A stretch of DNA of 64,000 bases, taken from NCBI GenBank assembly GCA_963727465.1, contig CAVSGL010000008.1, positions 62,001-126,000 of the forward strand, in the 5' to 3' direction. The notes below the pieces were generated by a model. That model ran no database searches, was not told the origin of the DNA, and saw only the letters and a program-made list of their open reading frames with translations. The DNA is from VRUE01 sp963727465. GTDB taxonomy: Bacteria; Actinomycetota; Thermoleophilia; Solirubrobacterales; 70-9. Within the stretch, counting starts at the first letter, position 1, and every line of letters starts with the position of its first letter. Both the position numbers and the translations under genes were made by a program. Below are positions 40,236 to 47,632 of the stretch, piece by piece.

Positions 40236-41765
40236 CTAGGCGGCGACGGGCTTCGCCGGGGACGGCTCGGCGGCGGCGGAGAAGCGCAGCTCCCCGTCCT
40301 CGATCGCGCCGCGGCGGATCGTGCCGATGTCGAAGAGGTAGTTCTGGCGCAGCTTCCACGGCTCGCGCGAGCCCTGCTTGGGGAATTCGTCGAGCGAGCG
40401 CAGGACGTAGCCGGAGGTGAAGTCGAGCAGCGGCTGCTCGCTGACCGAGGCGTCGACCTCGGGCACGCAGCGGCGGTAGCGATGCGCCGCCATGTGGTTG
40501 AGCAGGCGGCAGACGTACTCCGAGGTGAGGTCCGCCTTCAGCGTCCAGGACGCGTTGGTGTAGCCGACGGTGAAGGCCATGTTCGGCACCCCGCTCAGCA
40601 TCATGCCCTTGTAGGCCATCGTGCTCGGCACGTCGACCGGCGCGCCGTCGACGCTCAGCTCCATGCCGCCGAGGAAGAGCAGGTTGAGGCCGGTCGCGGT
40701 GACGATCACGTCGGCCTCCAGCTCCTCGCCGGAGGCGAGCTCGATGCCGCGCTCGGTGAAGCTCGCAACCGTGTCGGTGACGACCGAGGCGCTGCCGTTG
40801 GAGAGCGCCCGGAAGAGGTCGCCGTCGGGGACCAGGCACATGCGCTGGTCCCAGGGGTCGTAGCGGGGCCTGAAGTGCCTGTCGACGTCGAAGCCGGGCG
40901 GCAGCGAGCGCTGCACGCCTTTGCGGATCAGCCGCTTGACCAGCTGCGGGCGGCGGCGGCTGAGCTGGTAGAAGAGCGTCTGGATCAGGACGTTCTTCCA
41001 GCGCACCGCGGCGTAAGCGGCGCGCTCGGGCAGGCGGCGGCGCAGCGCCGCGGCGATCCGGTCCACTGCCGGCAGCGAGGCGATGTAGGTGGGCGAGCGC
41101 TGGAGCATCGTCACGTGCGCGGCGTCCCTGGCCATCGCCGGGACCAGCGTCACAGCGGTCGCGCCGCTGCCGATCACGACCACGCGCTTGCCGGCGTAGT
41201 CGAGGTCCTCGGGCCAGTGCTGGGGATGGACGACCGGGCCGGCGAAGCGCTCCTCGCCCTCGAAGCGCGGCCTGAAGCCTTCGTCGTAGCGGTAGTAGCC
41301 GCTGCACGCCCAGAGGAAGTCGCAGGTCACGCGCACCCGCTCGCCGTCTCCCCGCTCCGCCTCGACCGTCCAGCGCGCCTGCTCGCTCGACCACCCGGCG
41401 GCGACGACCCGATGGCCGTAGCGGATCCTCCCCTCGATCCCGTTCTCGCGCGCGGTCTCGCGCACGTACTCGAGGATCGAGGGGCCGTCGGTGATCGACT
41501 TCTCCGCCGTCCAGGGCTTGAAGCGGTAGCCGAGCGTGTGCATGTCGGAGTCCGAGCGGATACCGGGGTAGCGGAAGAGGTCCCAGGTGCCGCCGAGGTC
41601 CTCGCGCGCCTCGAAGATCGCGTAGCTGCGGCTCGGGCTGCGGTCCTGGAGGTGCCAGGCGGCGCCGATCCCCGAGAGGCCGGCGCCGACGATCAGCACG
41701 TCCAGGTGTTCGGGCGACGCTTCGGCCACGGGCGGCCGATTCTCGCAGACTGGCTGGTCAGCCAA
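40236..41765 (-). CDS. Flavin-containing / Baeyer-Villiger-type monooxygenase (EthA-like)
   Basis: This 509-aa protein has FAD motif LIVGAGLSGIGAAWHL (residues about 24-39), FEAREDLGGTWDLFRYPGIR, the Baeyer-Villiger fingerprint FAGPVVHPQHWP, and NADP motif VVVIGSGATAVTL. DVIVTATGLNLL is the ATG motif. It resembles EthA-type enzymes that oxidise ketones or activate thioamides. The reading frame is complete. Confidence 0.92.
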   Translation of the reverse strand: MADQPVCENRPPVAEASPEHLDVLIVGAGLSGIGAAWHLQDRSPSRSYAIFEAREDLGGTWDLFRYPGIRSDSDMHTLGYRFKPWTAEKSITDGPSILEYVRETARENGIEGRIRYGHRVVAAGWSSEQARWTVEAERGDGERVRVTCDFLWACSGYYRYDEGFRPRFEGEERFAGPVVHPQHWPEDLDYAGKRVVVIGSGATAVTLVPAMARDAAHVTMLQRSPTYIASLPAVDRIAAALRRRLPERAAYAAVRWKNVLIQTLFYQLSRRRPQLVKRLIRKGVQRSLPPGFDVDRHFRPRYDPWDQRMCLVPDGDLFRALSNGSASVVTDTVASFTERGIELASGEELEADVIVTATGLNLLFLGGMELSVDGAPVDVPSTMAYKGMMLSGVPNMAFTVGYTNASWTLKADLTSEYVCRLLNHMAAHRYRRCVPEVDASVSEQPLLDFTSGYVLRSLDEFPKQGSREPWKLRQNYLFDIGTIRRGAIEDGELRFSAAAEPSPAKPVAA

Positions 41766-41793
41766 CTGTGATCTTCCGCATAGCGCTGGGCGC

Positions 41794-42438
41794 TCAGCCG
41801 ACCCGGTAGCGCAGGTGCGTCACCTCGGGGGTGTCGACGACGAGGATCGGCTCCAGCTCCAGCCCGGCGCCCGCACCGTTCTCGAAGAGCCGGACGCCGT
41901 CGCCGAGCAGGATCGGGGCGACGTTGAGCTGTAGCTGGTCGACCAGCCCGGCAGCGAGGTACTGGCGGCCGGCTTCGCCGCCGCCTGCGATCGTCACGTC
42001 CTCGCCGCCGGCGGCCCCGCGCGCCTGCGCCAGCGCCGCCTCGATTCCGCCGGTGACGAAGCTGAAGGTCGTCCTGCCGAGGGTCAGCGGCTCGCGCTCG
42101 TGGTGGGTGAGGACGAAGACCGGAGCGCCAAACGGAGGTTCGTCGCCCCACCAGCCCTGCCAGGGGTCGTCGCCCCACGGCCCGGGGCCGCCGCCGAACA
42201 TGTTGCGCCCCATGATCACGGCCCCCACGCCCTGCTGGGATTCCTCGACCAGCGCCGTGCTGGCGTTGACCTCGCCCCCCTCGTACCCGTGCGCCTCGCG
42301 CCAGGCGGCGAGCTTGAGCACCCAGTCGTGCAGGCGCTCGCCGCCTTCGCCCAGCGGCTGCTCCTCGCTCTGGTTCGGCCCGGCGACGTAGCCGTCGAGC
42401 GAGATCGAGATCTCGAATCTCAGTTTTCCCGCGCTCAT
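41794..42438 (-). CDS. RibD C-terminal / dihydrofolate-reductase-like protein
   Basis: This 214-aa protein starts at the ATG at 42438 and overlaps the upstream gene by 4 nt. FEISISLDGYVAGPNQ, VGAVIMGRNMFGG, VTIAGGGEAGRQYLAAGLVD and VAPILLGDGVRLFE fit the DHFR-fold RibD_C family. It probably binds NADPH; the substrate is unknown. It is translationally coupled to the DUF2855 protein. Confidence 0.9.
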   Translation of the reverse strand: MSAGKLRFEISISLDGYVAGPNQSEEQPLGEGGERLHDWVLKLAAWREAHGYEGGEVNASTALVEESQQGVGAVIMGRNMFGGGPGPWGDDPWQGWWGDEPPFGAPVFVLTHHEREPLTLGRTTFSFVTGGIEAALAQARGAAGGEDVTIAGGGEAGRQYLAAGLVDQLQLNVAPILLGDGVRLFENGAGAGLELEPILVVDTPEVTHLRYRVG

Positions 42439-43511
42439 CCGTCCTCCAGTCTCAGCACGTGGGCGTGCTTGGGGTCGACGCGGCCCTCGAGCACGTCGAG
42501 GTAGGCGTCGCGGACGGCGTCGAAGCCGCTGCCGCGGATCGGCTCGAGCCAGCCGCCGATCCACTCGCAGAACGGGTGCCAGGCGTCGGCGACGCGGGTT
42601 TCGAGTCCGGCGCGGCCCCACTCGCCGGAGCGCTTGACCACGCGGTCGGGGGCGAAGAAGAAGCTCGGGGCGGGTCCGGGAAGCTCGCCCGCGCCGGCGC
42701 CGAGCTGCTCCCAGTGGGTGACGCCGACCGCCATGCTGTGCTGTAGCTCGTCGCCGTAGTGCGAGTGGACGGCCTGGCGCACCGCGCCGTCGCCGGCGAT
42801 GTCGACGAACGTGACGGGACCGCGGGCGAGCGAGCCGATCGCGTCGTAGGCCACCGTGCGGTCGTAGATCCCGAGGCCGGCGACGAGCTCGGCGCTGCGC
42901 GGCGAGGTCAGGCCGACCAGCTCGGCGCCCTCGCGACGCGCGAGCAGGAAGGCGGCGGCGATCGCCGTCTTGCTCGAGGCGCTCGAGACGAGGATCGGCC
43001 CGCGGGTGGCGAGCCCGTCGTCGTCGAGCTGGTCGTCGATCAGGAACGAGGTGAAGAAGAGCGGCCGCAGCAGCATCTGGATCTCCTCGGTCTGCGGCCG
43101 GTAGAACGGATCGGCGCCCGTCGCCAGGTAGCGGTGGTAGGCGGACGGCAGCGCCGCGCGGTGCGGCGAGCCGTCGACGAAACCGGCCTCGCCGGCATCG
43201 ACCGGGGTCACGACCAGGTGCGACGAGGGCGGCAGGTACCCGTACACCCTGGTCCCCGGCTCGACCCCCTCGGCCTCGCTGCGCTCGACCTCGGCGAAGC
43301 CCCACATCGGCACCCGGCCCCAGCCGTCCTCGGCGGGGAAGAAATCCCAGTAGGACATCGCCTCCCCCATCACCGCGTAGGTGACGTTGTTCGCGGTCAG
43401 GCCGAAGCTGTCGACCCGCAGCAGCGCCCGTCCCGGCGCGATCTCGCCGACCTCCGACTCGGCGATGCGGCACTCGCGCAGATCGTCGCGCTTGACGAGG
43501 AAGTCGGTCAT
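42435..43511 (-). CDS. DUF2855 family protein
   Basis: This 358-aa protein starts at the ATG at 43511; a longer open frame overlaps the divergent reductase gene. VKRDDLRECRIAESEVGEIA, LLRVDSFGLTANNVTYAVMG, FTSFLIDDQLDDDG and ILVSSASSKTAIAAAFLLAR resemble a quinone-reductase/MDR-like fold without the usual zinc or nucleotide motifs. DUF2855 is uncharacterised. It is the first gene of a two-gene operon with the RibD_C-like reductase. Confidence 0.85.
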   Translation of the reverse strand: MTDFLVKRDDLRECRIAESEVGEIAPGRALLRVDSFGLTANNVTYAVMGEAMSYWDFFPAEDGWGRVPMWGFAEVERSEAEGVEPGTRVYGYLPPSSHLVVTPVDAGEAGFVDGSPHRAALPSAYHRYLATGADPFYRPQTEEIQMLLRPLFFTSFLIDDQLDDDGLATRGPILVSSASSKTAIAAAFLLARREGAELVGLTSPRSAELVAGLGIYDRTVAYDAIGSLARGPVTFVDIAGDGAVRQAVHSHYGDELQHSMAVGVTHWEQLGAGAGELPGPAPSFFFAPDRVVKRSGEWGRAGLETRVADAWHPFCEWIGGWLEPIRGSGFDAVRDAYLDVLEGRVDPKHAHVLRLEDG

Positions 43512-43547
43512 CGGACACCTGGATATTCCCACGTCATACTTCCCCGT

Positions 43548-44585
43548 GTGGAGGCATCGCGAGTAGAGGGGAAGACGGTCCTGGTCACCGGCGGCTCGGG
43601 GTTCCTCGGCGGCTGGTGCGTGGTCGAGCTGCTGCGGCGCGGCCACACGGTGCGCACGACCGTGCGCGACCTCGCGCGTGAGGTCGCGGTGCGCGCCGCG
43701 GTCGCCTCACAGGTCGACGCCGGCGAGCGCCTCTCGGTCCTCGCCGCCGACCTGCTCGCCGACGAGGGCTGGGCCGAGGCGGTCGCCGGCTGCGACCACG
43801 TCCTCCACGTCGCCTCCCCCTTCCCGCCGGTGCAGCCGAAGGATCCCGACGAGCTGATCGTGCCGGCGCGCGACGGCACCCTGCGGGTCCTGCGCGCCGC
43901 CCTCGACGCCGGGGTCGAGCGGGTCGTCATCACCTCCTCGGTGGCGGCGATCGGCGGCAGCGGCAAGCCGGTCGCGGGGCGGCCGCTCGACGAGCGCGAC
44001 TGGAGCGACCCCGACAACCCGAAGCTGACCCCCTACGCGCGCTCGAAGACGGTAGCCGAGCGCGCCGCCTGGGACCTCGCGCGCGAACGCGGCGAGACCG
44101 AGAAGCTGACGACCGTCAACCCCGGCGCGATCATCGGGCCGCTGCTCGGCGACGACGGCCGCTCCTTCTCGCTTCAGTCGATCGAGCGGTTGCTCGGCGG
44201 CATGCCCGCGGTGCCGCGGATCGGCTTCAGCTTCGTCGACGTGCGCGACGTCGCCGATCTCGAGATCAGGGCGATGAGCGCGCCCGCGGCCGGCGGCGAG
44301 CGGCTCGTCGCGGTCGATGACTTCATGTGGATGTCCGAGGTCGCCGCGGTCCTGCGCGAACGACTCGGCGAGGACGCCGCCAAGGTGCCCACCCGCAACG
44401 CGCCCAACCTGCTCGTGCGGGTTCTGGCGATCTTCGACCCGAGCGTGCGCTCGGTGCTCGGCCAGCTCGGCCGCAGGACCGAGGTCTCGAGCGAGAAGGC
44501 GAGGACGGAGCTCGGCTGGTCGCCGCGCCCGCTCGCCGACACGATCGCCGAATGCGCTCGCAGCCTGCTCGCGCAGCAGGCCTGA
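43548..44585 (+). CDS. NAD-dependent epimerase/dihydroflavonol-4-reductase-like protein
   Basis: This 345-aa protein starts with GTG at 43548. The extended-SDR Rossmann motif is VLVTGGSGFLGGW, with VVITSSVAAIGG and the catalytic YxxxK in PYARSKTVAE. VNPGAIIGPLLG follows. It resembles aldehyde/ketone reductases of the DFR group. It is divergent from DUF2855, with 36 bp between starts. Confidence 0.9.
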   Translation: MEASRVEGKTVLVTGGSGFLGGWCVVELLRRGHTVRTTVRDLAREVAVRAAVASQVDAGERLSVLAADLLADEGWAEAVAGCDHVLHVASPFPPVQPKDPDELIVPARDGTLRVLRAALDAGVERVVITSSVAAIGGSGKPVAGRPLDERDWSDPDNPKLTPYARSKTVAERAAWDLARERGETEKLTTVNPGAIIGPLLGDDGRSFSLQSIERLLGGMPAVPRIGFSFVDVRDVADLEIRAMSAPAAGGERLVAVDDFMWMSEVAAVLRERLGEDAAKVPTRNAPNLLVRVLAIFDPSVRSVLGQLGRRTEVSSEKARTELGWSPRPLADTIAECARSLLAQQA

Positions 44586-44672
44586 GCTCCCTTTTGCGCT
44601 GTCCAAGAATCGAGGGCGAATCTTTGTACGCGTGTACTAGACGCGAGCGCGCGCGAGGTGCATCATTCGTAC

Positions 44673-45611
44673 ATGAGGTCGAGCACCCACTCCTATGCGG
44701 CGGTTGCAGGCGCTTTCGGCGGCCGCGGCGAGGCCTCGCTGCGCCGCGTCGAGGCGGCGATCGCGGCGGCTCGCGACGGTGGCGCCGAGCTCGTCGTCCT
44801 GCCCGAGTGCGCGCTCGGCGGCTACCTGCGCGCCGACGGCAGCCACGCCGCGCCGATCGAGCTCGACGGCCCCGAGATCGCCCGGCTCAGCAGGGCCGCC
44901 GGCGACACGGTGGTCTGCGTCGGCTTCACCGAGCGCGGCCTCGGCCGGCCCTACTCGAGCGCCGTCTGCCTCAGCGGCGACGGCGTGCTCGGCCACCAGC
45001 GCAAGGTCCACCTGCCGCCCAGCGAGTGCGAAGCGTTCGCCCCCGGCGACGGCTTCGCCGCCTTCGACACGCCGGTCGGCCGGCTCGGGATGCTGATCTG
45101 CTACGACAAGCTCTTCCCCGAGGCGGCGCGGACGCTGGCGCTCGACGGCGCCGAGACGATCGCCTCGCTCTCGGCCTGGCCGCTCGACCGCCGCGATGCG
45201 GCGCGCCGCATCGCCGCCGACCGCCAGACCCGCCACTTCAACCTGCTCGACGAGACGCGGGCGCTGGAGAACCAGGTCGTCTGGGTCTCCTCCAACCTCA
45301 CCGGCCGGATCGGCTCGCTGCGCTTCCTCGGCCAGGCGAAGGTCGTCGACCCCGAGGGCCACGTGGTCGCCCGCACCGGCGGCAGGGCCGGGACGGCGAT
45401 CGCCGAGGTCGAGCCCCACGCGGCGATCGCCGCCGCCCGCGCCTGGATCGACCACCTCGGCGACCGCGCGATCGAGGCCTACCGGACGGATCGCGCCGCG
45501 CCGCCGGCGCCGCACCCGAACCTTCCTCCCGCTCCCGCCGCGGGCGCCACCACCGACGCCCCCGCGCTGCCCGCTTCCCCGACCCCGGCCCCGGCGCCGG
45601 CACCCGCCTGA
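44673..45611 (+). CDS. Carbon-nitrogen hydrolase (nitrilase superfamily)
   Basis: The ATG at 44673 (312 aa) has gaggtg 12 nt upstream; GTG 44658 is an alternative. The catalytic triad is visible: Glu in VVLPECALGGYL, Lys in HQRKVHLPPSE, Cys in LICYDKLFPE. The last 35 residues are Pro/Ala-rich and probably disordered. The gene ends 44 bp before asnB in the same direction, so it may supply or remove ammonia from an amide in the same pathway. Confidence 0.92.
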   Translation: MRSSTHSYAAVAGAFGGRGEASLRRVEAAIAAARDGGAELVVLPECALGGYLRADGSHAAPIELDGPEIARLSRAAGDTVVCVGFTERGLGRPYSSAVCLSGDGVLGHQRKVHLPPSECEAFAPGDGFAAFDTPVGRLGMLICYDKLFPEAARTLALDGAETIASLSAWPLDRRDAARRIAADRQTRHFNLLDETRALENQVVWVSSNLTGRIGSLRFLGQAKVVDPEGHVVARTGGRAGTAIAEVEPHAAIAAARAWIDHLGDRAIEAYRTDRAAPPAPHPNLPPAPAAGATTDAPALPASPTPAPAPAPA

Positions 45612-45655
45612 GCGGCGGGACGCCGGGGCGCCGCCGGGACCGGTAGAAGAAGCGC

Positions 45656-47179
45656 ATGTGCGGAATCGCCGCCCAGCAGGGCGCCACCGACGCCGCCCAG
45701 GGGCAGCGGATGCTCGAGCGGCTCGTCCACCGCGGCCCCGACGACGCCGGCGAGGCCAGCCTCGACGGCGCCTGGCTCGGCCACCGCCGGCTCTCGATCG
45801 TCGACGTCGACGGCGGCCACCAGCCGCTGGTCGGCATCCGCGACGGCCACTTCTTCGTCGGCAACGGCGAGATCTACAACCACGCGGCGCTGCGGGCGCG
45901 GCTCGGCGGCGACCGCTTCCGCACCGCCTCCGACAACGAGGTCGCGCTGCACATCGTCGAGCGCGACGGCCCCGAGGGGCTCGCCGAGCTCAACGGGATG
46001 TTCGCCTTCGCGATGGCCAGCGACGCCAAGGACTTCCTCGCCGCCCGCGACCCGGTCGGGATCAAGCCGCTGTACTGGGCGCGGCACGACGACGGCGTCG
46101 TCTTCGCCTCCGAGATGGCCGCCTTCGAGCCCGAGCTGCGCAGCCTGATCGAGGCCTTCCCGCCCGGCTGCTACTGGACGCCGGGGCGCGGCCTGGTCCG
46201 CTTCGCGCCGCCGGTCTCCAGCGCCCTGCTGGAGACGGCGCCGAGCGGGATCGCCCCCGAGGACGTGCCGGCCGATGCGCTGATGCGCACCCGCTGGACG
46301 CTGGTCGACGCGGTCGAGCGCCAGATGATGGGCGACGTCCCGGTCGGCGTCTTCCTCTCCGGCGGCCTCGACTCCAGCCTCGTCGCGGCGATCGCCGCCC
46401 GCTACCTGGCGCGGCGCGGCGAGCTGCTGAAGACCTTCGCCGTCGGGCTCGAGGGCTCGCCCGACCTGCTCGCCGCCCGCCGCGTCGCCGAGTTCCTCGA
46501 AACCGAACACCACGAGCGCGTCTACACGGCCGCCGAGGCGACCGCGAGCCTGCCCGACACGATCGCCTCGATCGAGGCCTTCGACCCCTCGCTGGTGCGC
46601 AGCGCCGTGCCCAACCGGATGCTGGCCGAGATGACCGCCGAGCAGGTCAAGGTCGTGCTCACCGGCGAGGGCGCCGACGAGCTCTTCGCCGGCTACGAGT
46701 ACATGCGCGATTTCGACGACCCGGCCGAGCTGCACCGCGAGCTGGTGCGCAGCGTCGAGGGCCTGCACAACCTCAACCTCCAGCGCTGCGACCGGGTGAC
46801 GATGGCGCACGGGCTGGAGGCGCGGGTGCCGTTCCTCGACCGCGAGGTGATCGAGCACGCGCTGCGCCTGCCCGCCGCCTGGAAGCGCAGCGACGGCATC
46901 GCGCCGGAGAAGCAGATCCTGCGCGCCGCCTTCGACGGCTGGCTGCCCGAGAACGTGCTCTGGCGCGACAAGTCGCAGTTCGGCGACGGCAGCGGCGCCG
47001 CCTCGGTGCTCACCGACAGCTTCGCCGCCTCGGTCGACGAGGACGAGCTGGCGGCAGAGCGCGACGCGGTCGCGCCGCCGCTGCGCACGCGCGAGGAGCT
47101 CGCCTACTTCCGCATCTTCCAGGAGCGCGTCGGCGACGTCCGCCCCGAGCGCACCCTGGGCCGCTTCGCGACGGCCTGA
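45656..47179 (+). CDS. asnB: Asparagine synthase (glutamine-hydrolysing) family
   Basis: This 507-aa protein has an N-terminal Ntn glutaminase domain beginning MCGIA with Cys2 as nucleophile, plus LVHRGPDD, NGEIYNH and RDPVGIKPLYW. The C-terminal synthetase domain has the PP-loop FLSGGLDSSLVAA, LTGEGADELFAGYEYM and HGLEARVPFLD. Both halves are complete. Linkage to the nitrilase suggests amide-nitrogen metabolism or modification of a specialised acid rather than housekeeping asparagine synthesis. Confidence 0.92.
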   Translation: MCGIAAQQGATDAAQGQRMLERLVHRGPDDAGEASLDGAWLGHRRLSIVDVDGGHQPLVGIRDGHFFVGNGEIYNHAALRARLGGDRFRTASDNEVALHIVERDGPEGLAELNGMFAFAMASDAKDFLAARDPVGIKPLYWARHDDGVVFASEMAAFEPELRSLIEAFPPGCYWTPGRGLVRFAPPVSSALLETAPSGIAPEDVPADALMRTRWTLVDAVERQMMGDVPVGVFLSGGLDSSLVAAIAARYLARRGELLKTFAVGLEGSPDLLAARRVAEFLETEHHERVYTAAEATASLPDTIASIEAFDPSLVRSAVPNRMLAEMTAEQVKVVLTGEGADELFAGYEYMRDFDDPAELHRELVRSVEGLHNLNLQRCDRVTMAHGLEARVPFLDREVIEHALRLPAAWKRSDGIAPEKQILRAAFDGWLPENVLWRDKSQFGDGSGAASVLTDSFAASVDEDELAAERDAVAPPLRTREELAYFRIFQERVGDVRPERTLGRFATA

Positions 47180-47201
47180 GCGGGCGGGCGGCCGATACGA
47201 A

Positions 47202-47227
47202 CCGGGGCCGCCCGAAGGCGGCCCCGG
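47202..47227. terminator. GC-rich hairpin after asnB
   Basis: An 11-bp perfect stem (ccggggccgcc / ggcggccccgg) with tetraloop cgaa lies 22 nt after the asnB stop. There is no T-run, as is usual in GC-rich actinobacteria. Confidence 0.7.
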
Positions 47228-47632
47228 CCTGGTGCTTGGAGACGAACGCGGGAACCGCGAACGGGCGGGACAAGACCCGTCTCCCTGCGCTCGCCGGTGC
47301 CCGGGGTGGATTCCGCCGGGCGCCCGAACCAGTGCGGCGCCCGGGCGGTCGATCCCAAATTTCCGCACCCACGGATGACACGCCTGGCACGGCGCTGGCT
47401 CGGCACCCACGCCCTTGCGCGTAGCGCTGCTACGCGCGGCGGCCGCGTGCACCGCCCAGCTTGGCCAGTCGCGCCCCCGCGGGCACGTTAATTCGGAATC
47501 GCCCGCCTAGCGGCCCTGCACCTCCAGAGTCCCGTCAAGCATGTGAATCAAGTTAGGACCACCTCCTTTCTCTGGTGACCCGATTGAAGCAAACCGAGTG
47601 GTCGTTCGCGAGCTCGGGCCGCCGGCGTCGTC
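47228..47632 (-). other. Non-coding interval with an unusually strong Shine-Dalgarno and a 14-codon ORF
   Basis: There is no ordinary gene in this 405-bp stretch. On the minus strand, 47571-47556 reads agaaaggaggtggtcc, which pairs with the whole 3' tail of 16S rRNA apart from one G-U pair. Five nt later a TTG (47551) opens a 14-codon ORF ending in TAG at 47507. The rest (47228-47506) contains several GC-rich complementary segments but no ORF I can support. It could be a leader-peptide RNA or an sRNA. It may instead be the relic of a deleted gene. Confidence 0.4.

Noticed and set aside
45656..47179. NAGGN dipeptide biosynthesis gene
   Set aside because: The AsnB-like protein is not accompanied by the N-acetylglutaminylglutamine synthetase or peptidase genes that define that pathway.
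47556..47571. ggaccacctcctttct on the plus strand resembles the 3' end of 16S rRNA
   Set aside because: No other 16S helices or conserved blocks lie upstream, so it is not an rRNA gene; it is better read as a Shine-Dalgarno on the other strand.
47228..47632. Possible tmRNA, RNase P RNA or tRNA in this gene-free stretch
   Set aside because: I looked for the conserved RNase P motifs, a tRNA acceptor/T-loop and a tmRNA tag frame and found none.
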